64,000 bases of DNA from Marivivens sp. (GTDB taxonomy: Bacteria > Pseudomonadota > Alphaproteobacteria > Rhodobacterales > Rhodobacteraceae), in contig JAHEBU010000003.1 of the NCBI GenBank assembly GCA_024642115.1, positions 124,001 through 188,000 on the forward strand, read 5' to 3'. A program made the translations under genes and the position numbers. The notes under the pieces are model-generated. The model saw nothing but the letters and a program-made list of their open reading frames with translations, was not told the origin of the DNA and searched no databases. Below are positions 54,896-64,000 of the stretch, piece after piece (the stretch's first letter is position 1; each line of letters begins with the position of its first letter).

Positions 54896-55737
54896 CATTT
54901 CTGCATGGCGCGGCGCACGACCGGGATGAGCCGGGTTGCCGCCTCTTCATGAGCCGAGACGCCCAGAAGTTCGGCGGCGGCGTCAGCTTGGGTGAACGGA
55001 TAAACCATTCCGCTGGTGCCCCGTGCAAGGGCAGAGGCCGACGGCTGCGCCTCGACGATATCCAGCACGCGGGGGCGCAGGGTTTCGACCATGGTGCGTG
55101 TGACGAACAGCGGATCGGCCCGAAACGGGTGCGGCCGCACGTTCCAGGGATCGTCGGTCAGCGGGGCGTCAGCAAACCACAGCAACACGACGCGCGGTCC
55201 CAGCTGTTCGATCATCAGCCGCATCCGCGCCACCCAGGCGTTCTGAAGTTCGACCCGCAGAATTTCGAACCGTTCGGGCGAACGGGCATACAGCGTGGAC
55301 AGCATGTGCCGGGTGAACGTGAAATCCGAAAAGTCCACGTCGCTGTAAAGTGCGCCCAGCACCGTCGAGGCCGACAGAAACCGGTCATTGCGCCGCGGGT
55401 GGACCTTGTAGAACCGGTTTGACAGGTTCTGCGCCCCCATGATCTGCAACACCGTCAGATCGGCGTCGTGACAGATCGAGACGATCGACGGATCGTGGAT
55501 GAACGCATCCACCGAAGCGTTGACGATCCCGAGATTGACGCAGACCTCGCCCAGAGAGGGTTCGATCAGGGCCGGAAAGGGAAATTCGATATATTTCCCA
55601 TAGGTTTCGGTACCCCCCACAAAGGCCACATATTTCCCGTCAAGCGGCCGACGCGGACCGCGGAAGAAGATACGGCTTAGTCCGTACCGGCACGGGGCAT
55701 AGCTGAGCCCCGCTTCGCCAAGCGTGTCATGTTTCAT
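54895..55737 (-). CDS. DUF6473-like protein, unknown function
   Basis: 280 aa. Conserved-looking blocks are YGLSRIFFRGPRRPLDGKYV, FVGGTETYGKYI, CVNLGIVNASVDAF and VHPRRNDRFL; I believe these match DUF6473, a family found mainly in Rhodobacteraceae. GGTETYGK and LGxxNASxD resemble the glycine and asparagine motifs of SGNH/GDSL-type folds, but the catalytic set is unproven. The ATG at 55737 has GGTGGGA 3 nt upstream. Single gene, convergent with etfA and divergent from hbd. Confidence 0.65.
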   Translation of the reverse strand: MKHDTLGEAGLSYAPCRYGLSRIFFRGPRRPLDGKYVAFVGGTETYGKYIEFPFPALIEPSLGEVCVNLGIVNASVDAFIHDPSIVSICHDADLTVLQIMGAQNLSNRFYKVHPRRNDRFLSASTVLGALYSDVDFSDFTFTRHMLSTLYARSPERFEILRVELQNAWVARMRLMIEQLGPRVVLLWFADAPLTDDPWNVRPHPFRADPLFVTRTMVETLRPRVLDIVEAQPSASALARGTSGMVYPFTQADAAAELLGVSAHEEAATRLIPVVRRAMQK

Positions 55738-55902
55738 GGTTCCCACCACATTAGATTTTCACTCACCACCTGCGAGAGTCGCGTAAATCCATTGCCAAGA
55801 CGCTAAGACCCCAATTCATGGCAAGTTTTACAGATTTCTGCGCCTTGAACGCCGGGCGGGTCGCGGCCTATGGTGCGCAGGATCAATCAAAAGGGCCAAG
55901 CC

Positions 55903-56778
55903 ATGAGCATCGAACGGGTGGGCGTCGTGGGCGCGGGGCAGATGGGCAATGGCATCGCGCATGTCTTTGCGCTTGCTGGTTATGACGTGCTGATGACCGA
56001 CGTGAACAAGGACGCCATGGATGCCGCCGTTGCGGTGATCGCCAAGAACATGGATCGGCAAGTCGGCCGGGGCCTGATCACCGCCGATCAAAAAGCCGAG
56101 GCGCTGGCGCGGATATCGACCACGCCGAAACTGACCGACCTGGGCCAGACGGATCTGATCATCGAGGCCGCGACCGAGCGCGAGACCGTCAAGACCGCCA
56201 TTTTCGAGGATCTGGTTCCCCACCTCAAACCTTCGACCATCCTGACCTCGAATACCTCGTCCATTTCGATCACCAGGCTGGCCAGCCGCACGGACCGGCC
56301 GGAAAAGTTCATGGGGTTCCACTTCATGAACCCCGTGCCAATCATGCAGCTGGTCGAATTGATCCGGGGGATCGCTACCGACGAGCCGACGTTCAAGGCG
56401 TGTCATGCTGTGGTCGAACGGTTGGGCAAGACCAGTGCGACTGCCGAAGATTTCCCCGCCTTCATCGTCAACCGCATCCTGATGCCGATGATCAATGAGG
56501 CGATTTACACGCTGTACGAAGGGGTCGGATCAGTCCTGTCAATCGACACCTCGCTCAAACTGGGGGCCAATCATCCGATGGGTCCGCTGGAGCTGGCCGA
56601 TTTCATCGGGCTGGACACCTGTCTGGCCATCATGAATGTGCTGCACGACGGGCTGGCCGACACGAAATATCGCCCCTGCCCGCTGCTGACCAAATATGTC
56701 GAGGCCGGGTGGCTGGGCCGCAAGACCCAGCGCGGGTTCTATGATTACCGCGGGGACCATCCGGTCCCGACCCGTTAG
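55903..56778 (+). CDS. hbd: 3-hydroxybutyryl-CoA dehydrogenase
   Basis: 291 aa; oxidises or reduces 3-hydroxybutyryl-CoA/acetoacetyl-CoA with NAD(P), linking to polyhydroxybutyrate and fatty-acid or ethylmalonyl-CoA metabolism. Rossmann GAGQMG at 10-15, LTSNTSSISI, the catalytic-histidine segment HFMNPVPIMQLVE and the C-terminal GPLELADFIGLD are diagnostic. The ATG at 55903 has AAGGG 7 nt upstream. Near etfBA, fitting shared acyl-CoA oxidation. Confidence 0.96.
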   Translation: MSIERVGVVGAGQMGNGIAHVFALAGYDVLMTDVNKDAMDAAVAVIAKNMDRQVGRGLITADQKAEALARISTTPKLTDLGQTDLIIEAATERETVKTAIFEDLVPHLKPSTILTSNTSSISITRLASRTDRPEKFMGFHFMNPVPIMQLVELIRGIATDEPTFKACHAVVERLGKTSATAEDFPAFIVNRILMPMINEAIYTLYEGVGSVLSIDTSLKLGANHPMGPLELADFIGLDTCLAIMNVLHDGLADTKYRPCPLLTKYVEAGWLGRKTQRGFYDYRGDHPVPTR

Positions 56779-56787
56779 GTCACAGGC

Positions 56788-56835
56788 AAAAGGGGGCTCT
56801 GCCCCCCGCTTCGCTCCCCCCGGGATATTTTGAGC
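56788..56835. terminator. Terminator/repeat between convergent hbd and acyltransferase genes
   Basis: GGGGGC-tct-GCCCCC stem (56792-56806) preceded by AAAA, then a C-rich run and GGGATATTTTG. It serves plus or minus transcripts. The arrangement looks like a second widespread intergenic repeat type, but only one copy is seen here. Confidence 0.6.
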
Positions 56836-56865
56836 ACAGAGGCTGGCAGGATATAGGGCGCGATC

Positions 56866-57744
56866 CTAAGGCGTGAGCGCAAGTGTCTGTTCGCGCAGCC
56901 AGGCCATGAAGGGGCGCGGCTCCTTGATCCGGGCGGCAATCTCTTCGGCAGGGATCGGTTTGCCAATGATCGGCGCCTGAGGTTTGTCGAAGGAATGCAC
57001 CACCTCGTGCAGCAGCATTGCCTGGCGCAGCGTCGCCGAGATGCGGTTGGCGACGTGATACCAACGCGAGTTCTGGCCCTGGAATTTCAGCGGGACGACG
57101 GTGGCGCCCGAGGTGCGGATCAGCTTGGCGGTAAAAACGTTCCATTCCCCCTCGATCGCGGGGCCGAACATGGTGTCGGACACAGCAACCGCACCAGAGG
57201 GGAACACGGCGATCAGCCCGCCCTTTGCCAGATGGTCGCGCGCGATATTGCGCATTTCCAGCATCTTGGCCTGCGCATCGGGTTCGTGCGGAAACGGGAC
57301 CGGGATCATGTAACTGGCCGCAGATTCGTCGATCCCTGTCAACAGCGACCGTGTCAGGATGCGGTAGTCGTCGCGCCGCCGGCCGATCAGATCGGCCAGG
57401 ATCATGCCATCGACCAGCCCGTGGGGGTGATTGGCGACCAGCACGACCGGCCCCGTCGCGGGGATGTTGTCAAGCTGGGCCTGTGGTGTGCGCAGGTCGA
57501 TCCCCATGACTGCCATGGTGGCGGGCCAGAAGGCCTGCCCGGTGGGTGCGCCCCGCCGTTCGAATTCTCGTATGCGCCGTAAAATCGTGATCTTGCCCGT
57601 CACGAGTTCGATGGCGCGGATGACCGTGCGTTTGACCGGGCTTTCAAAGGTGTTGGAATAGGTCAGACTGCGACGGTCATAGACCCGGGGAGCCTCAAGG
57701 CTCACGGGCTGCCGCAACGGCACATTCCGGCTCGTATCGGTCAA
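56866..57744 (-). CDS. Lysophospholipid acyltransferase-family protein (PlsC-like)
   Basis: 292 aa. The acyltransferase motif I is NHPHGLVD (H-x4-D) around residues 104-111, and GLIAVFPSGAVA fits motif III. A C-terminal extension beyond the usual 240 aa resembles the haemolysin/OlsA-like acyltransferases. It probably acylates a lysophospholipid or ornithine lipid at the inner membrane. It is 42 bp downstream of ptsH on the same strand. Confidence 0.85.
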   Translation of the reverse strand: MTDTSRNVPLRQPVSLEAPRVYDRRSLTYSNTFESPVKRTVIRAIELVTGKITILRRIREFERRGAPTGQAFWPATMAVMGIDLRTPQAQLDNIPATGPVVLVANHPHGLVDGMILADLIGRRRDDYRILTRSLLTGIDESAASYMIPVPFPHEPDAQAKMLEMRNIARDHLAKGGLIAVFPSGAVAVSDTMFGPAIEGEWNVFTAKLIRTSGATVVPLKFQGQNSRWYHVANRISATLRQAMLLHEVVHSFDKPQAPIIGKPIPAEEIAARIKEPRPFMAWLREQTLALTP

Positions 57745-57786
57745 ATCGTTCAGGTTCCTTTAAGTCGCCCCGGCAGGACGGTTGGA

Positions 57787-58056
57787 TCAGTCGCCTTCAC
57801 CGAATTTGTCAGCCACGAGGTCAGCTATGGCCTGCGCAAGCTCATCGGCCTGGGGACCCGTTGTCTGGACTTCAATAAAGGTTCCCTTTGAGGCTGCCAA
57901 CATCAAAAGACCCATGATGCTGTCACCGCTGGCTGATTGCCCATCCTTGGATACCGTCGCGGTGGCGTCGAACCGTTCGGCCACTTCGACCAGTTTGGCC
58001 GAGGCGCGCGCATGCAACCCCTTGATATTGACGATCTGAAGGCGGAGCGAGGCCAT
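57787..58056 (-). CDS. ptsH: Phosphocarrier protein HPr
   Basis: HPr, 89 aa. His15 (GLHARASAK) accepts phosphate from EI, and Ser46 (GDSIMGLLML) is the target of HPr kinase. With a regulatory EIIA-Man and no sugar permease nearby, this is a signalling rather than transport PTS. Its start overlaps the EIIA stop by one base. EI itself is not in the window. Confidence 0.96.
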   Translation of the reverse strand: MASLRLQIVNIKGLHARASAKLVEVAERFDATATVSKDGQSASGDSIMGLLMLAASKGTFIEVQTTGPQADELAQAIADLVADKFGEGD

Positions 58057-58460
58057 CAGTCCATCAGCCCATCAGAGGATACGGCATGACTGTCGATGTA
58101 TTTCCGCCCGGCTGTCAGCGCCGCCTCGACAGCGTCGGGCACGGATTTGCGGCGGCTTTTGGCCAACTTGATCAGCATGGGCAGATTCATCCCATAGAGG
58201 ATCCGGCGGTTTTGCGGGGAACAGGCGCGCAGAGACAGGTTAGAGGGGGATCCGCCAAAGATGTCGGTCACGATCACCACACCGTCGCCGGTATCGACCG
58301 CGTCGGCGGCATCGCAGATCTCGGTTTGTTTGGAGGCGCGGTCATCCTCGGGCAGGATCGCGATATCGCGGATTCCGTCCTGACTGCCCACGACATGTTC
58401 CACGGCGGCCCGGTATTCCCGTGCCAACCCGCCATGTGCGACGATGACGATCCCGATCAC
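58056..58460 (-). CDS. manX: PTS EIIA-Man-type regulatory component
   Basis: 134 aa. His9 (VAHGGLA) is the phosphorylation site, and DIFGGSPSNLSLRAC is the mannose-type EIIA block. There is no EIIB/C/D gene here, typical of alphaproteobacteria where this EIIA is a phosphorylation-state sensor. Three bp after rapZ and 1-nt overlap with ptsH. Confidence 0.94.
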   Translation of the reverse strand: MIGIVIVAHGGLAREYRAAVEHVVGSQDGIRDIAILPEDDRASKQTEICDAADAVDTGDGVVIVTDIFGGSPSNLSLRACSPQNRRILYGMNLPMLIKLAKSRRKSVPDAVEAALTAGRKYIDSHAVSSDGLMD

Positions 58461-58463
58461 CCG

Positions 58464-59387
58464 TCAGGCCCTCGCTACACCGGTCTGCTCTCCCGTCCCG
58501 GAGAGGTTTCGGCGTTCCAATTCTCGATGCCGTTTAGACACATGCCATCCGTCCTCTGCAAGGGCTTTGGCCATGCGTTCCGTAACGGCGACCGACCGGT
58601 GTTGCCCGCCGGTACACCCAAAGCCGATGGACAGGTGCGATTTGCCCTCGTCCCGGTAGGCGGGCAGCAGCAGGCGGGCCAGATTGCGCACCCCGTCAAA
58701 GAAGGGGACAAAGCGCGGGTCGGCCGCCACATAGGCATCTACGGCCGCATCGCGTCCGTCCAGGCCCCGCAGGTCGGCCTCCCAATGCGGGTTGCGCAGG
58801 AACCGGCAGTCCATGACGATATCAAGCCCGCGGGGCAGTCCCCGTTTGTAGGAAAACGACTGGATCGTGACGCCCAGAAGGACGCGCCCGCGGGGCGCGA
58901 ACCAGGCCTCGATCTCGGCCCGCAGGTCATGGGGGGACATGCCGGTGGAATCGATCAGGAAATCGGCCCGCGCCCGGATCGGCACAAGCAGGTCGCGTTC
59001 ACGCTGCACCCCGACCAGAGGCGGCGCCTCTGGGGCCAGCGGGTGCCGGCGCCGGGTTTCGGAATAGCGGCGGACAAGTTCATCCTCGGCGCAGTCCAGA
59101 TACAGCACCTGCACGGCCGCCCCCTGCGTCGCTGTCAGACGGTCAATCGCTTCGATCAAGGCATCCACGCCAAAGTCCCGGTTGCGCACGTCCAGCCCCA
59201 GTGCCAGCGAGCGCGACAGCGGCGGACCGTCGATCAGTCGGCCCAACAAGGACAAGGGCAGGTTGTCTATGACCTCGAACCCGAGGTCTTCGAGTGTGTT
59301 GACAGCCGTGGACCGACCGGCCCCCGAAGGACCAGTGACAAGGACGATCCGTTGCGGATCGTTCGCGGGGATTTGGGCCTCAGACAT
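58464..59387 (-). CDS. rapZ: RapZ-type nucleotide-binding protein
   Basis: 307 aa. P-loop GPSGAGRS at 19-26, then VIDNLPLSL (Walker-like acidic), and the C-terminal [12 protein letters not shown] signature. In E. coli RapZ binds glucosamine-6-phosphate and directs small-RNA decay; in alphaproteobacteria its role is less defined, but it is linked to PTS genes. The ATG at 59387 overlaps the hprK stop (TGATG); GTG one codon earlier is not preferred. Confidence 0.95.
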   Translation of the reverse strand: MSEAQIPANDPQRIVLVTGPSGAGRSTAVNTLEDLGFEVIDNLPLSLLGRLIDGPPLSRSLALGLDVRNRDFGVDALIEAIDRLTATQGAAVQVLYLDCAEDELVRRYSETRRRHPLAPEAPPLVGVQRERDLLVPIRARADFLIDSTGMSPHDLRAEIEAWFAPRGRVLLGVTIQSFSYKRGLPRGLDIVMDCRFLRNPHWEADLRGLDGRDAAVDAYVAADPRFVPFFDGVRNLARLLLPAYRDEGKSHLSIGFGCTGGQHRSVAVTERMAKALAEDGWHVSKRHRELERRNLSGTGEQTGVARA

Positions 59388-59809
59388 CACTCACTCCGTC
59401 CGCCACGTACATATTGCACGATTGCGGCGGCAAAATGCCGGTTGTCGATGTTGTGAAGCAACGCCACGTCCTGTCCCATCAGCGCAACAGTCCGGTGGGG
59501 CGGAAGCCGGTCGGTTTCCGGAGTATCCAGGTCGATCACAAGGCGGACGATCGTCCGGGGGGCCGGACTGGCACGCAGGATGCCGATCCCCCGCGCCTCG
59601 ATCAAACCGCTGAGCGTCGGAGGACAGGAGGCCACCGGGCCGTCGGGGCCGGGTTGAAGAAAGGTGCGATCATCGGCGACCAGCGTGGCCCCCAGCGCCA
59701 TCAGGTCCAGCGCCAGCGCGGATTTGCCGCTGCCCGACGCGCCCCGGATCAGGATGCCATAGGGGCCAAAGGTGACCGTCGTGGCGTGCAGGGTGTCACT
59801 GGCAGTCAT
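59387..59809 (-). CDS. hprK: Short HPr kinase (HprK)
   Basis: 140 aa, about half the length of firmicute HPrK/P because the N-terminal domain is absent, as is usual in alphaproteobacteria. P-loop GASGSGKS at 23-30, followed by LVADDRTFL. It would phosphorylate HPr Ser46, here encoded two genes downstream. 14 bp after chvG, same strand. Confidence 0.95.
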   Translation of the reverse strand: MTASDTLHATTVTFGPYGILIRGASGSGKSALALDLMALGATLVADDRTFLQPGPDGPVASCPPTLSGLIEARGIGILRASPAPRTIVRLVIDLDTPETDRLPPHRTVALMGQDVALLHNIDNRHFAAAIVQYVRGGRSE

Positions 59810-59823
59810 GGCTGCCGGTCCGG

Positions 59824-61560
59824 TCAGACCGGCAAGCCGACAACGAAACGGGCGCCTAGCGGGTCCGAGGTAATGTCAGCCTCGGTCGGGCGGATGTTTT
59901 CGGCCCAGATGACACCGCCATGTGCCTCGACGATCTGTTTAGAGATGGCAAGGCCAAGGCCCGAATTGTTGCCGAACTGGCCCGCCGGCCGTTCGGAATA
60001 AAACCGTTTGAATATCTTTTGCAGTGCCTGTTCGGGAATACCGGGCCCGGTATCCTCGACCACGATGAGCACGCGATTTTCCCGCTTGCGCACCCAGACG
60101 CGGATCGCATCGCCGTCCTCGCAGAACGAAATCGCGTTGGTGATCAGGTTGACGAAAACCTGGGCCAGCCGCCCTTCGAGCCCCTGGACGAAAATCGGTT
60201 CGGGCGGCAAGTCGGCGATGTATTCGATGCCTTTGCCCTTTGCCTCGTTCCCAAGGAAATCGTTGATATTGCCCAACATCTTGAGCAGATCAAATTCTTC
60301 TTCTTCTTCCTTGACCAGTTCGGAATCAAGCCGCGACGCGTTGGAGATATCGCTGACCAGCCGGTCCAGACGGCGCACGTCGTGTTCGATCACCTCGAGC
60401 AGGCGTTCGCGTTGATCGTCCCGCTTGGCCACGCGCATCGTTCCAACGGCCGACCGCAGCGAGGCGAGCGGATTCTTGATTTCATGGGCCACGTCGGCGG
60501 CGAACTGTTCGTTGCTTTCAATCCGCTCATACAGCGCCGAAACCATGCCGCGCAGCGCCCCGGACAGCCGCCCGATTTCATCCGGCCTCGCGGTCAGATC
60601 GGGGATGCGGATGCGGTTGGGCGACATCTTGCGCGCGTTGCGCTCCCGCCCCAACTCAGCGGCAGCGGCAAGATCGGACAGCGGATTGGCAATGGTCGAG
60701 GCCAGAACAAGGCTGAGCCCGATGGACACCAGGATGCCGATGACGAACATCTGCAGGACCATCTCGCGTTCGCGCCGCACCAGCGAATCCAGCTCGCCCG
60801 CAGCGCTGACAATGGCCACGGCGCCCACGGCCTTGCCGTTCTGAAGGATCGGCGTGCCGACAACAAACACCGACTGGCCCTGCCCATTCGTGCGCGAAGT
60901 CACGTTTGTTCCCGCGAGTGCCGCGCCCGCCACGGTTTCGGCCTCTTGCCGGGCTCCGACCGACGGGGGCATGACCGTGTCAGGGGCCAAAAGCCCCGCC
61001 AGACCGTCCCAGACCCCGTTGAGGAAATCGGTGATCAACGTGCCGCCTTGGGACTGGCTCAGGCCATCGACAGACGTCGTCGACTCGGGTGCTACGACCG
61101 ATCCGATTACGGTGCCGGTGGTGTCAAAGACAAAAACGTTGATGCCGCCGCGCAATGTCAGCGCATCCAGGGTGGTGGGCAGGTCAATCCCGTCGCCCGA
61201 GGCGAGGTTGACCGGGGCGGAAACGGGCAGTTGCGCCTCGATCACGTTGGCGATCAGGGCGGCTTCGTTCACCAGACCGTTGGCCCGCTGAAAGGCAAGG
61301 TTGTCACGGCTGGGGTTCATATAGAGAACGCCCGCCACCATGATGATGATGGCCAGAAGGTTGAACGTGATGATCTTGCGCGCCAGTGGCGACCGGTTGA
61401 GCGTGACGAGCCCCCGCTTGGCCCGCTGTTCGCGCAACTCTTGGTCAGCGACGGCGTCGCCTGACACCCAATCGTCGCCCAGAACGACTTCAGACGACCT
61501 GTTTGCGGCCTGACGGACCGAAGAGAGGTCGTGAATGTCGATCTTGGGCGACATGTTCAT
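59824..61560 (-). CDS. chvG: Sensor histidine kinase ChvG (ExoS family)
   Basis: 578 aa. Cytoplasmic N-terminus (1-60), membrane helix 63-81, a large periplasmic sensor domain (about 82-268), helix 269-290, HAMP, then HisKA with phospho-acceptor H359 (DVAHEIKNPLASL) and a HATPase domain with N, G1 and G2 boxes (EDTGPGIPEQAL, GNNSGLGLAI). It senses acid/envelope stress in rhizobia, where periplasmic ExoR restrains it; exoR is not in this window. It follows chvI by 3 bp. Confidence 0.95.
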   Translation of the reverse strand: MNMSPKIDIHDLSSVRQAANRSSEVVLGDDWVSGDAVADQELREQRAKRGLVTLNRSPLARKIITFNLLAIIIMVAGVLYMNPSRDNLAFQRANGLVNEAALIANVIEAQLPVSAPVNLASGDGIDLPTTLDALTLRGGINVFVFDTTGTVIGSVVAPESTTSVDGLSQSQGGTLITDFLNGVWDGLAGLLAPDTVMPPSVGARQEAETVAGAALAGTNVTSRTNGQGQSVFVVGTPILQNGKAVGAVAIVSAAGELDSLVRREREMVLQMFVIGILVSIGLSLVLASTIANPLSDLAAAAELGRERNARKMSPNRIRIPDLTARPDEIGRLSGALRGMVSALYERIESNEQFAADVAHEIKNPLASLRSAVGTMRVAKRDDQRERLLEVIEHDVRRLDRLVSDISNASRLDSELVKEEEEEFDLLKMLGNINDFLGNEAKGKGIEYIADLPPEPIFVQGLEGRLAQVFVNLITNAISFCEDGDAIRVWVRKRENRVLIVVEDTGPGIPEQALQKIFKRFYSERPAGQFGNNSGLGLAISKQIVEAHGGVIWAENIRPTEADITSDPLGARFVVGLPV

Positions 61561-61563
61561 GAG

Positions 61564-62265
61564 TTATTCTTCGTTGTAGCGGTAGCCGATGCCATACAGC
61601 GTTTCGATCGCCGTAAAATCGTCGTCTGCCTGACGCATCTTCTTGCGCAACCGCTTGATGTGGCTGTCGATGGTGCGGTCATCGACATAGACCTGATCAT
61701 CATAGGCCACGTCCATGAGTTGATCGCGGGATTTCACGAAACCGGGCCGCTGGGCCAATGCCTGCAACAGCAGGAATTCGGTGACTGTCAGGGAGACGTC
61801 CATCCCCTTCCATTTGACCGCGTGGCGCAGGGGATCCATCGTCAGGTTGCCCCGGACCATCACCTTGGTCTCTTCGGTTTCTTCAATCACTTCGCCGGAA
61901 TTGGCTTCCTGACGGCGCAGCAAGGCGCGGATACGTTCGACCAGCAGGCGCTGGCTGAAGGGTTTCTTGACATAGTCGTCCGCCCCCATCCGCAGGCCCA
62001 ACACCTCGTCGATTTCGTCATCCTTGGAGGTGAGGAAGATCACCGGCATCGAGGTTTTCTGCCGCAGCCGTTGCAACAGGTCCATCCCGTCCATGCGCGG
62101 CATCTTGATGTCCAGCACGGCCATATCAGGCATGCGTTTGTTGAAGGCATCCAGCGCGGACTGACCGTCGTTGTAGGTTTCAACCTCGAACCCTTCGGCT
62201 TCGAGAGTCATCGACACCGACGTCAGGATATTCCTGTCGTCATCCACCAATGCGATTTTCGACAT
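61564..62265 (-). CDS. chvI: Response regulator ChvI (OmpR family)
   Basis: 233 aa. Receiver domain with acidic pocket D8-D10 and phospho-acceptor D52 ([11 protein letters not shown]), and a C-terminal winged helix (about 135-231). Partner of ChvG. In rhizobia and Agrobacterium ChvI lies next to pckA and affects its expression. The same arrangement, divergent, is seen here across a 310-bp region. Confidence 0.96.
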   Translation of the reverse strand: MSKIALVDDDRNILTSVSMTLEAEGFEVETYNDGQSALDAFNKRMPDMAVLDIKMPRMDGMDLLQRLRQKTSMPVIFLTSKDDEIDEVLGLRMGADDYVKKPFSQRLLVERIRALLRRQEANSGEVIEETEETKVMVRGNLTMDPLRHAVKWKGMDVSLTVTEFLLLQALAQRPGFVKSRDQLMDVAYDDQVYVDDRTIDSHIKRLRKKMRQADDDFTAIETLYGIGYRYNEE

Positions 62266-62575
62266 GGGAGGTTCCCCTTACTGCTCAATTGTTGTTTTTG
62301 CCTGCTTTTTCACAAGTATGTCCCTGTTTTGCAGGCGCGAATCAATCCCAAACTGCGAATCACCGCCTCTGGCCTGTCTCATTTGCGCCGAAAATCCGTA
62401 ACCAATGGCTAAAATGCCTCACCTTGGGTCCGATCGGAAACTGGTGGCGCTAACACAGGGAGTGGTTGCGCTAATGATTGCGCTAACTGCCAAAAAGCGG
62501 GTTGTTTGTGAATGAAATCATCGTGCTAAGTGGTCATGCAGGGGCGGAGGAGCCCCGGATCAAGGAGTGAAAGAT
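62266..62575. other. 310-bp divergent region chvI-pckA
   Basis: No gene. It holds three GCGCTAA motifs (62447, 62468, 62480) described separately, AT-rich segments near 62290-62320 and 62490-62520 that could contain the chvI and pckA promoters, and a GGGGC/GCCCC hairpin (62541-62556) in the pckA leader. Confidence 0.6.
62443..62488. promoter_or_regulatory. Three CceR-like GCGCTAA sites upstream of pckA
   Basis: GCGCTAA occurs at 62447-62453, 62468-62474 and 62480-62486, in contexts GGTGGCGCTAAC, GGTTGCGCTAAT and GATTGCGCTAAC. Sites 1 and 3 match 10 of 12 bases of the palindrome GTTAGCGCTAAC that I recall as the binding motif of the LacI-type regulator CceR; site 2 matches fewer. They lie 90-130 bp before the pckA ATG. 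Confidence 0.55.
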
Positions 62576-64000
62576 ATGGACCACGGACGCGTAAATCCCC
62601 AGATGACGCTGGATGCGATGGGTTTTCCGGGACTGGCCCACGTCTATTATAACGAGACCGAGGCGGATTTGGTGCAGGCCGCCGTCATGGCCGGCGAGGG
62701 CACATTGGGTCAGGGTGGCGCTTTCCTTGTCACCACGGGCAAGCACACCGGCCGCAGCCCCAAGGACAAGTTCGTCGTTCGGACGCCCGCCACCGAAAAC
62801 ACCATCTGGTGGGACAACAACCCGCCGATGGAGCCCGCTGCCTTTGACCAGTTACACGCCGATATGCTCGCCCACATGCAGGGTGGCACTTATCATGTGC
62901 AGGACCTTTACGCGGGGGCAGACCCCGCACAGCGGCTGGACGTGCGCATGGTCACCGAACTGGCCTGGCATGGTTTGTTCATCCGGCACATGCTGCGCCG
63001 TCCGGACCGCGCCGAGCTGGATACTTTCACCGCAGATTTCACCATCGTCAACTGCCCGACGTTCAAGGCCGACCCGGCGCGACACGGCTGTCGGTCCGAA
63101 ACGGTCATCGCTCTGAACTTTGACAAAAAGCTGATCCTGATCGGCGGATCGCAGTATGGCGGAGAGAACAAGAAGGCGGTGTTCACCCTGCTGAACTACC
63201 TGTTGCCGGAAAAGGGCATCATGCCGATGCATTGCTCGGCCAACCATGCGCCGGGCAATCCGGTGGACACGGCCATCTTCTTTGGCCTGTCGGGAACGGG
63301 CAAGACGACGCTGTCCGCTGAACCGTCCCGCGTGCTGATTGGCGACGACGAACACGGATGGTCGGACCGGGGCACCTTCAATTTCGAAGGCGGCTGCTAT
63401 GCCAAGACGATCAATCTGTCGCCCGAGGCAGAGCCGGAAATCTACAAGACGACAACGATGTTCGGCACGGTGATCGAGAACATGGTGTTTGATCCTGACA
63501 CCAAGGCGCTGGATTTCGAGGATGCGTCGCTCACCGCCAACATGCGGGCGGCTTATCCGCTGCATTACATCGGGAATGCGTCGGACACCGGTCTGGGCGG
63601 CCATCCCAAGAACATCATCATGCTGACCTGCGATGCGTTTGGCGTGTTGCCCCCCATTGCCAGGCTGACCCCTGCGCAGGCGATGTATCATTTCCTGTCC
63701 GGCTTCACCTCCAAGGTGGCGGGCACCGAGCGGGGCGTGACCGAACCCGAGCCCACGTTCAGCACCTGTTTCGGCGCGCCCTTCATGCCGCGCCGGCCCG
63801 AGGTGTACGGCAAGCTCTTGCAGGACAAGATCGCCACGCACGGCGCAACCTGCTGGCTGGTCAATACTGGCTGGACCGGCGGAGCCTATGGCACAGGCAC
63901 CCGGATGCCGATCAAGGCGACGCGCGCGCTACTGGCAGCTGCCTTGGATGGGAGCCTCGCGGAAGGGTCTTTCCGCAAGGACCCGAACTTTGGGTTTGAC
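62576..64000 (+). CDS. pckA: Phosphoenolpyruvate carboxykinase (ATP), 3' end outside window
   Basis: 475 codons visible of about 530. Converts oxaloacetate + ATP to PEP, the first step of gluconeogenesis. [13 protein letters not shown] near residues 55-67 is the substrate-binding start, [13 protein letters not shown] is the kinase-1a P-loop, and [10 protein letters not shown] is the kinase-2 metal site. The ATG at 62576 has AAGGAG 8 nt upstream. Divergent from chvI, with GCGCTAA repeats in the gap. Confidence 0.97.
   Translation, partial: MDHGRVNPQMTLDAMGFPGLAHVYYNETEADLVQAAVMAGEGTLGQGGAFLVTTGKHTGRSPKDKFVVRTPATENTIWWDNNPPMEPAAFDQLHADMLAHMQGGTYHVQDLYAGADPAQRLDVRMVTELAWHGLFIRHMLRRPDRAELDTFTADFTIVNCPTFKADPARHGCRSETVIALNFDKKLILIGGSQYGGENKKAVFTLLNYLLPEKGIMPMHCSANHAPGNPVDTAIFFGLSGTGKTTLSAEPSRVLIGDDEHGWSDRGTFNFEGGCYAKTINLSPEAEPEIYKTTTMFGTVIENMVFDPDTKALDFEDASLTANMRAAYPLHYIGNASDTGLGGHPKNIIMLTCDAFGVLPPIARLTPAQAMYHFLSGFTSKVAGTERGVTEPEPTFSTCFGAPFMPRRPEVYGKLLQDKIATHGATCWLVNTGWTGGAYGTGTRMPIKATRALLAAALDGSLAEGSFRKDPNFGFD

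Overview
The window is a GC-rich alphaproteobacterial chromosome segment, almost certainly from the Rhodobacteraceae (Roseobacter group). The evidence is the merged S10-spc-alpha ribosomal cluster with rpoA-rplQ at its end, a short HPr kinase in a chvI-chvG-hprK-rapZ-EIIA-HPr block next to pckA, a DUF6473-like protein, a LuxR/LuxI pair beside rarA-crcB, and the codon style throughout. No phage, transposase, CRISPR array or defence island was seen. This is mostly core chromosome with a few accessory genes threaded between core operons.

Layout. 1-3.2 kb: the end of crcB, rarA, a LuxI-type AHL synthase and its LuxR-type regulator, all on the minus strand, with a lux-box-like dyad between luxR and luxI and a small divergent ORF. 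3.3-23.8 kb (minus): the translation super-cluster, read from high to low coordinates as rpsL-rpsG-fusA-tuf-rpsJ-rplCDWB-rpsS-rplV-rpsC-rplP, then a 2-oxoglutarate/Fe(II) oxygenase gene, then rpmC-rpsQ-rplNXE-rpsNH-rplFR-rpsE-rpmD-rplO-secY-adk-rpsMK-rpoA-rplQ. 24.1-26.6 kb: a rhamnosyltransferase-like protein, an EamA transporter and an exported helical protein. 26.8-40.1 kb (minus): tRNA-Trp, a sulfotransferase-like gene, secE-nusG, rplKA, rplJL and rpoBC. 40.2-42.8 kb: a papain-like-fold candidate, a second tuf identical to the first, and a lipoprotein.

42.9-49.6 kb: an exported protein with a PiuC-type hydroxylase, then a convergent operon of parC, a small membrane protein, a YjgN-family protein and an M48 protease. 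49.8-56.8 kb: an SH3 protein, an SDR, a HIG1-like protein, a cobalamin adenosyltransferase, an AraC/GyrI regulator, etfBA, a DUF6473-like protein and 3-hydroxybutyryl-CoA dehydrogenase. 56.9-64 kb: an acyltransferase, the regulatory PTS (HPr, EIIA-Man, RapZ, HprK), the ChvG/ChvI two-component system and, divergently, pckA (cut by the window end).

The most distinctive features are: (i) an oxygenase gene inside the S10 cluster directly downstream of rplP, a candidate ribosomal-protein hydroxylase; (ii) intrinsic-terminator-like hairpins and a dispersed REP-like palindrome family that divide the ribosomal cluster into segments; (iii) large perfect palindromes in the rplL-rpoB and rpoB-rpoC gaps; (iv) three degenerate CceR-like sites upstream of pckA, next to the PTS/ChvGI signalling block.
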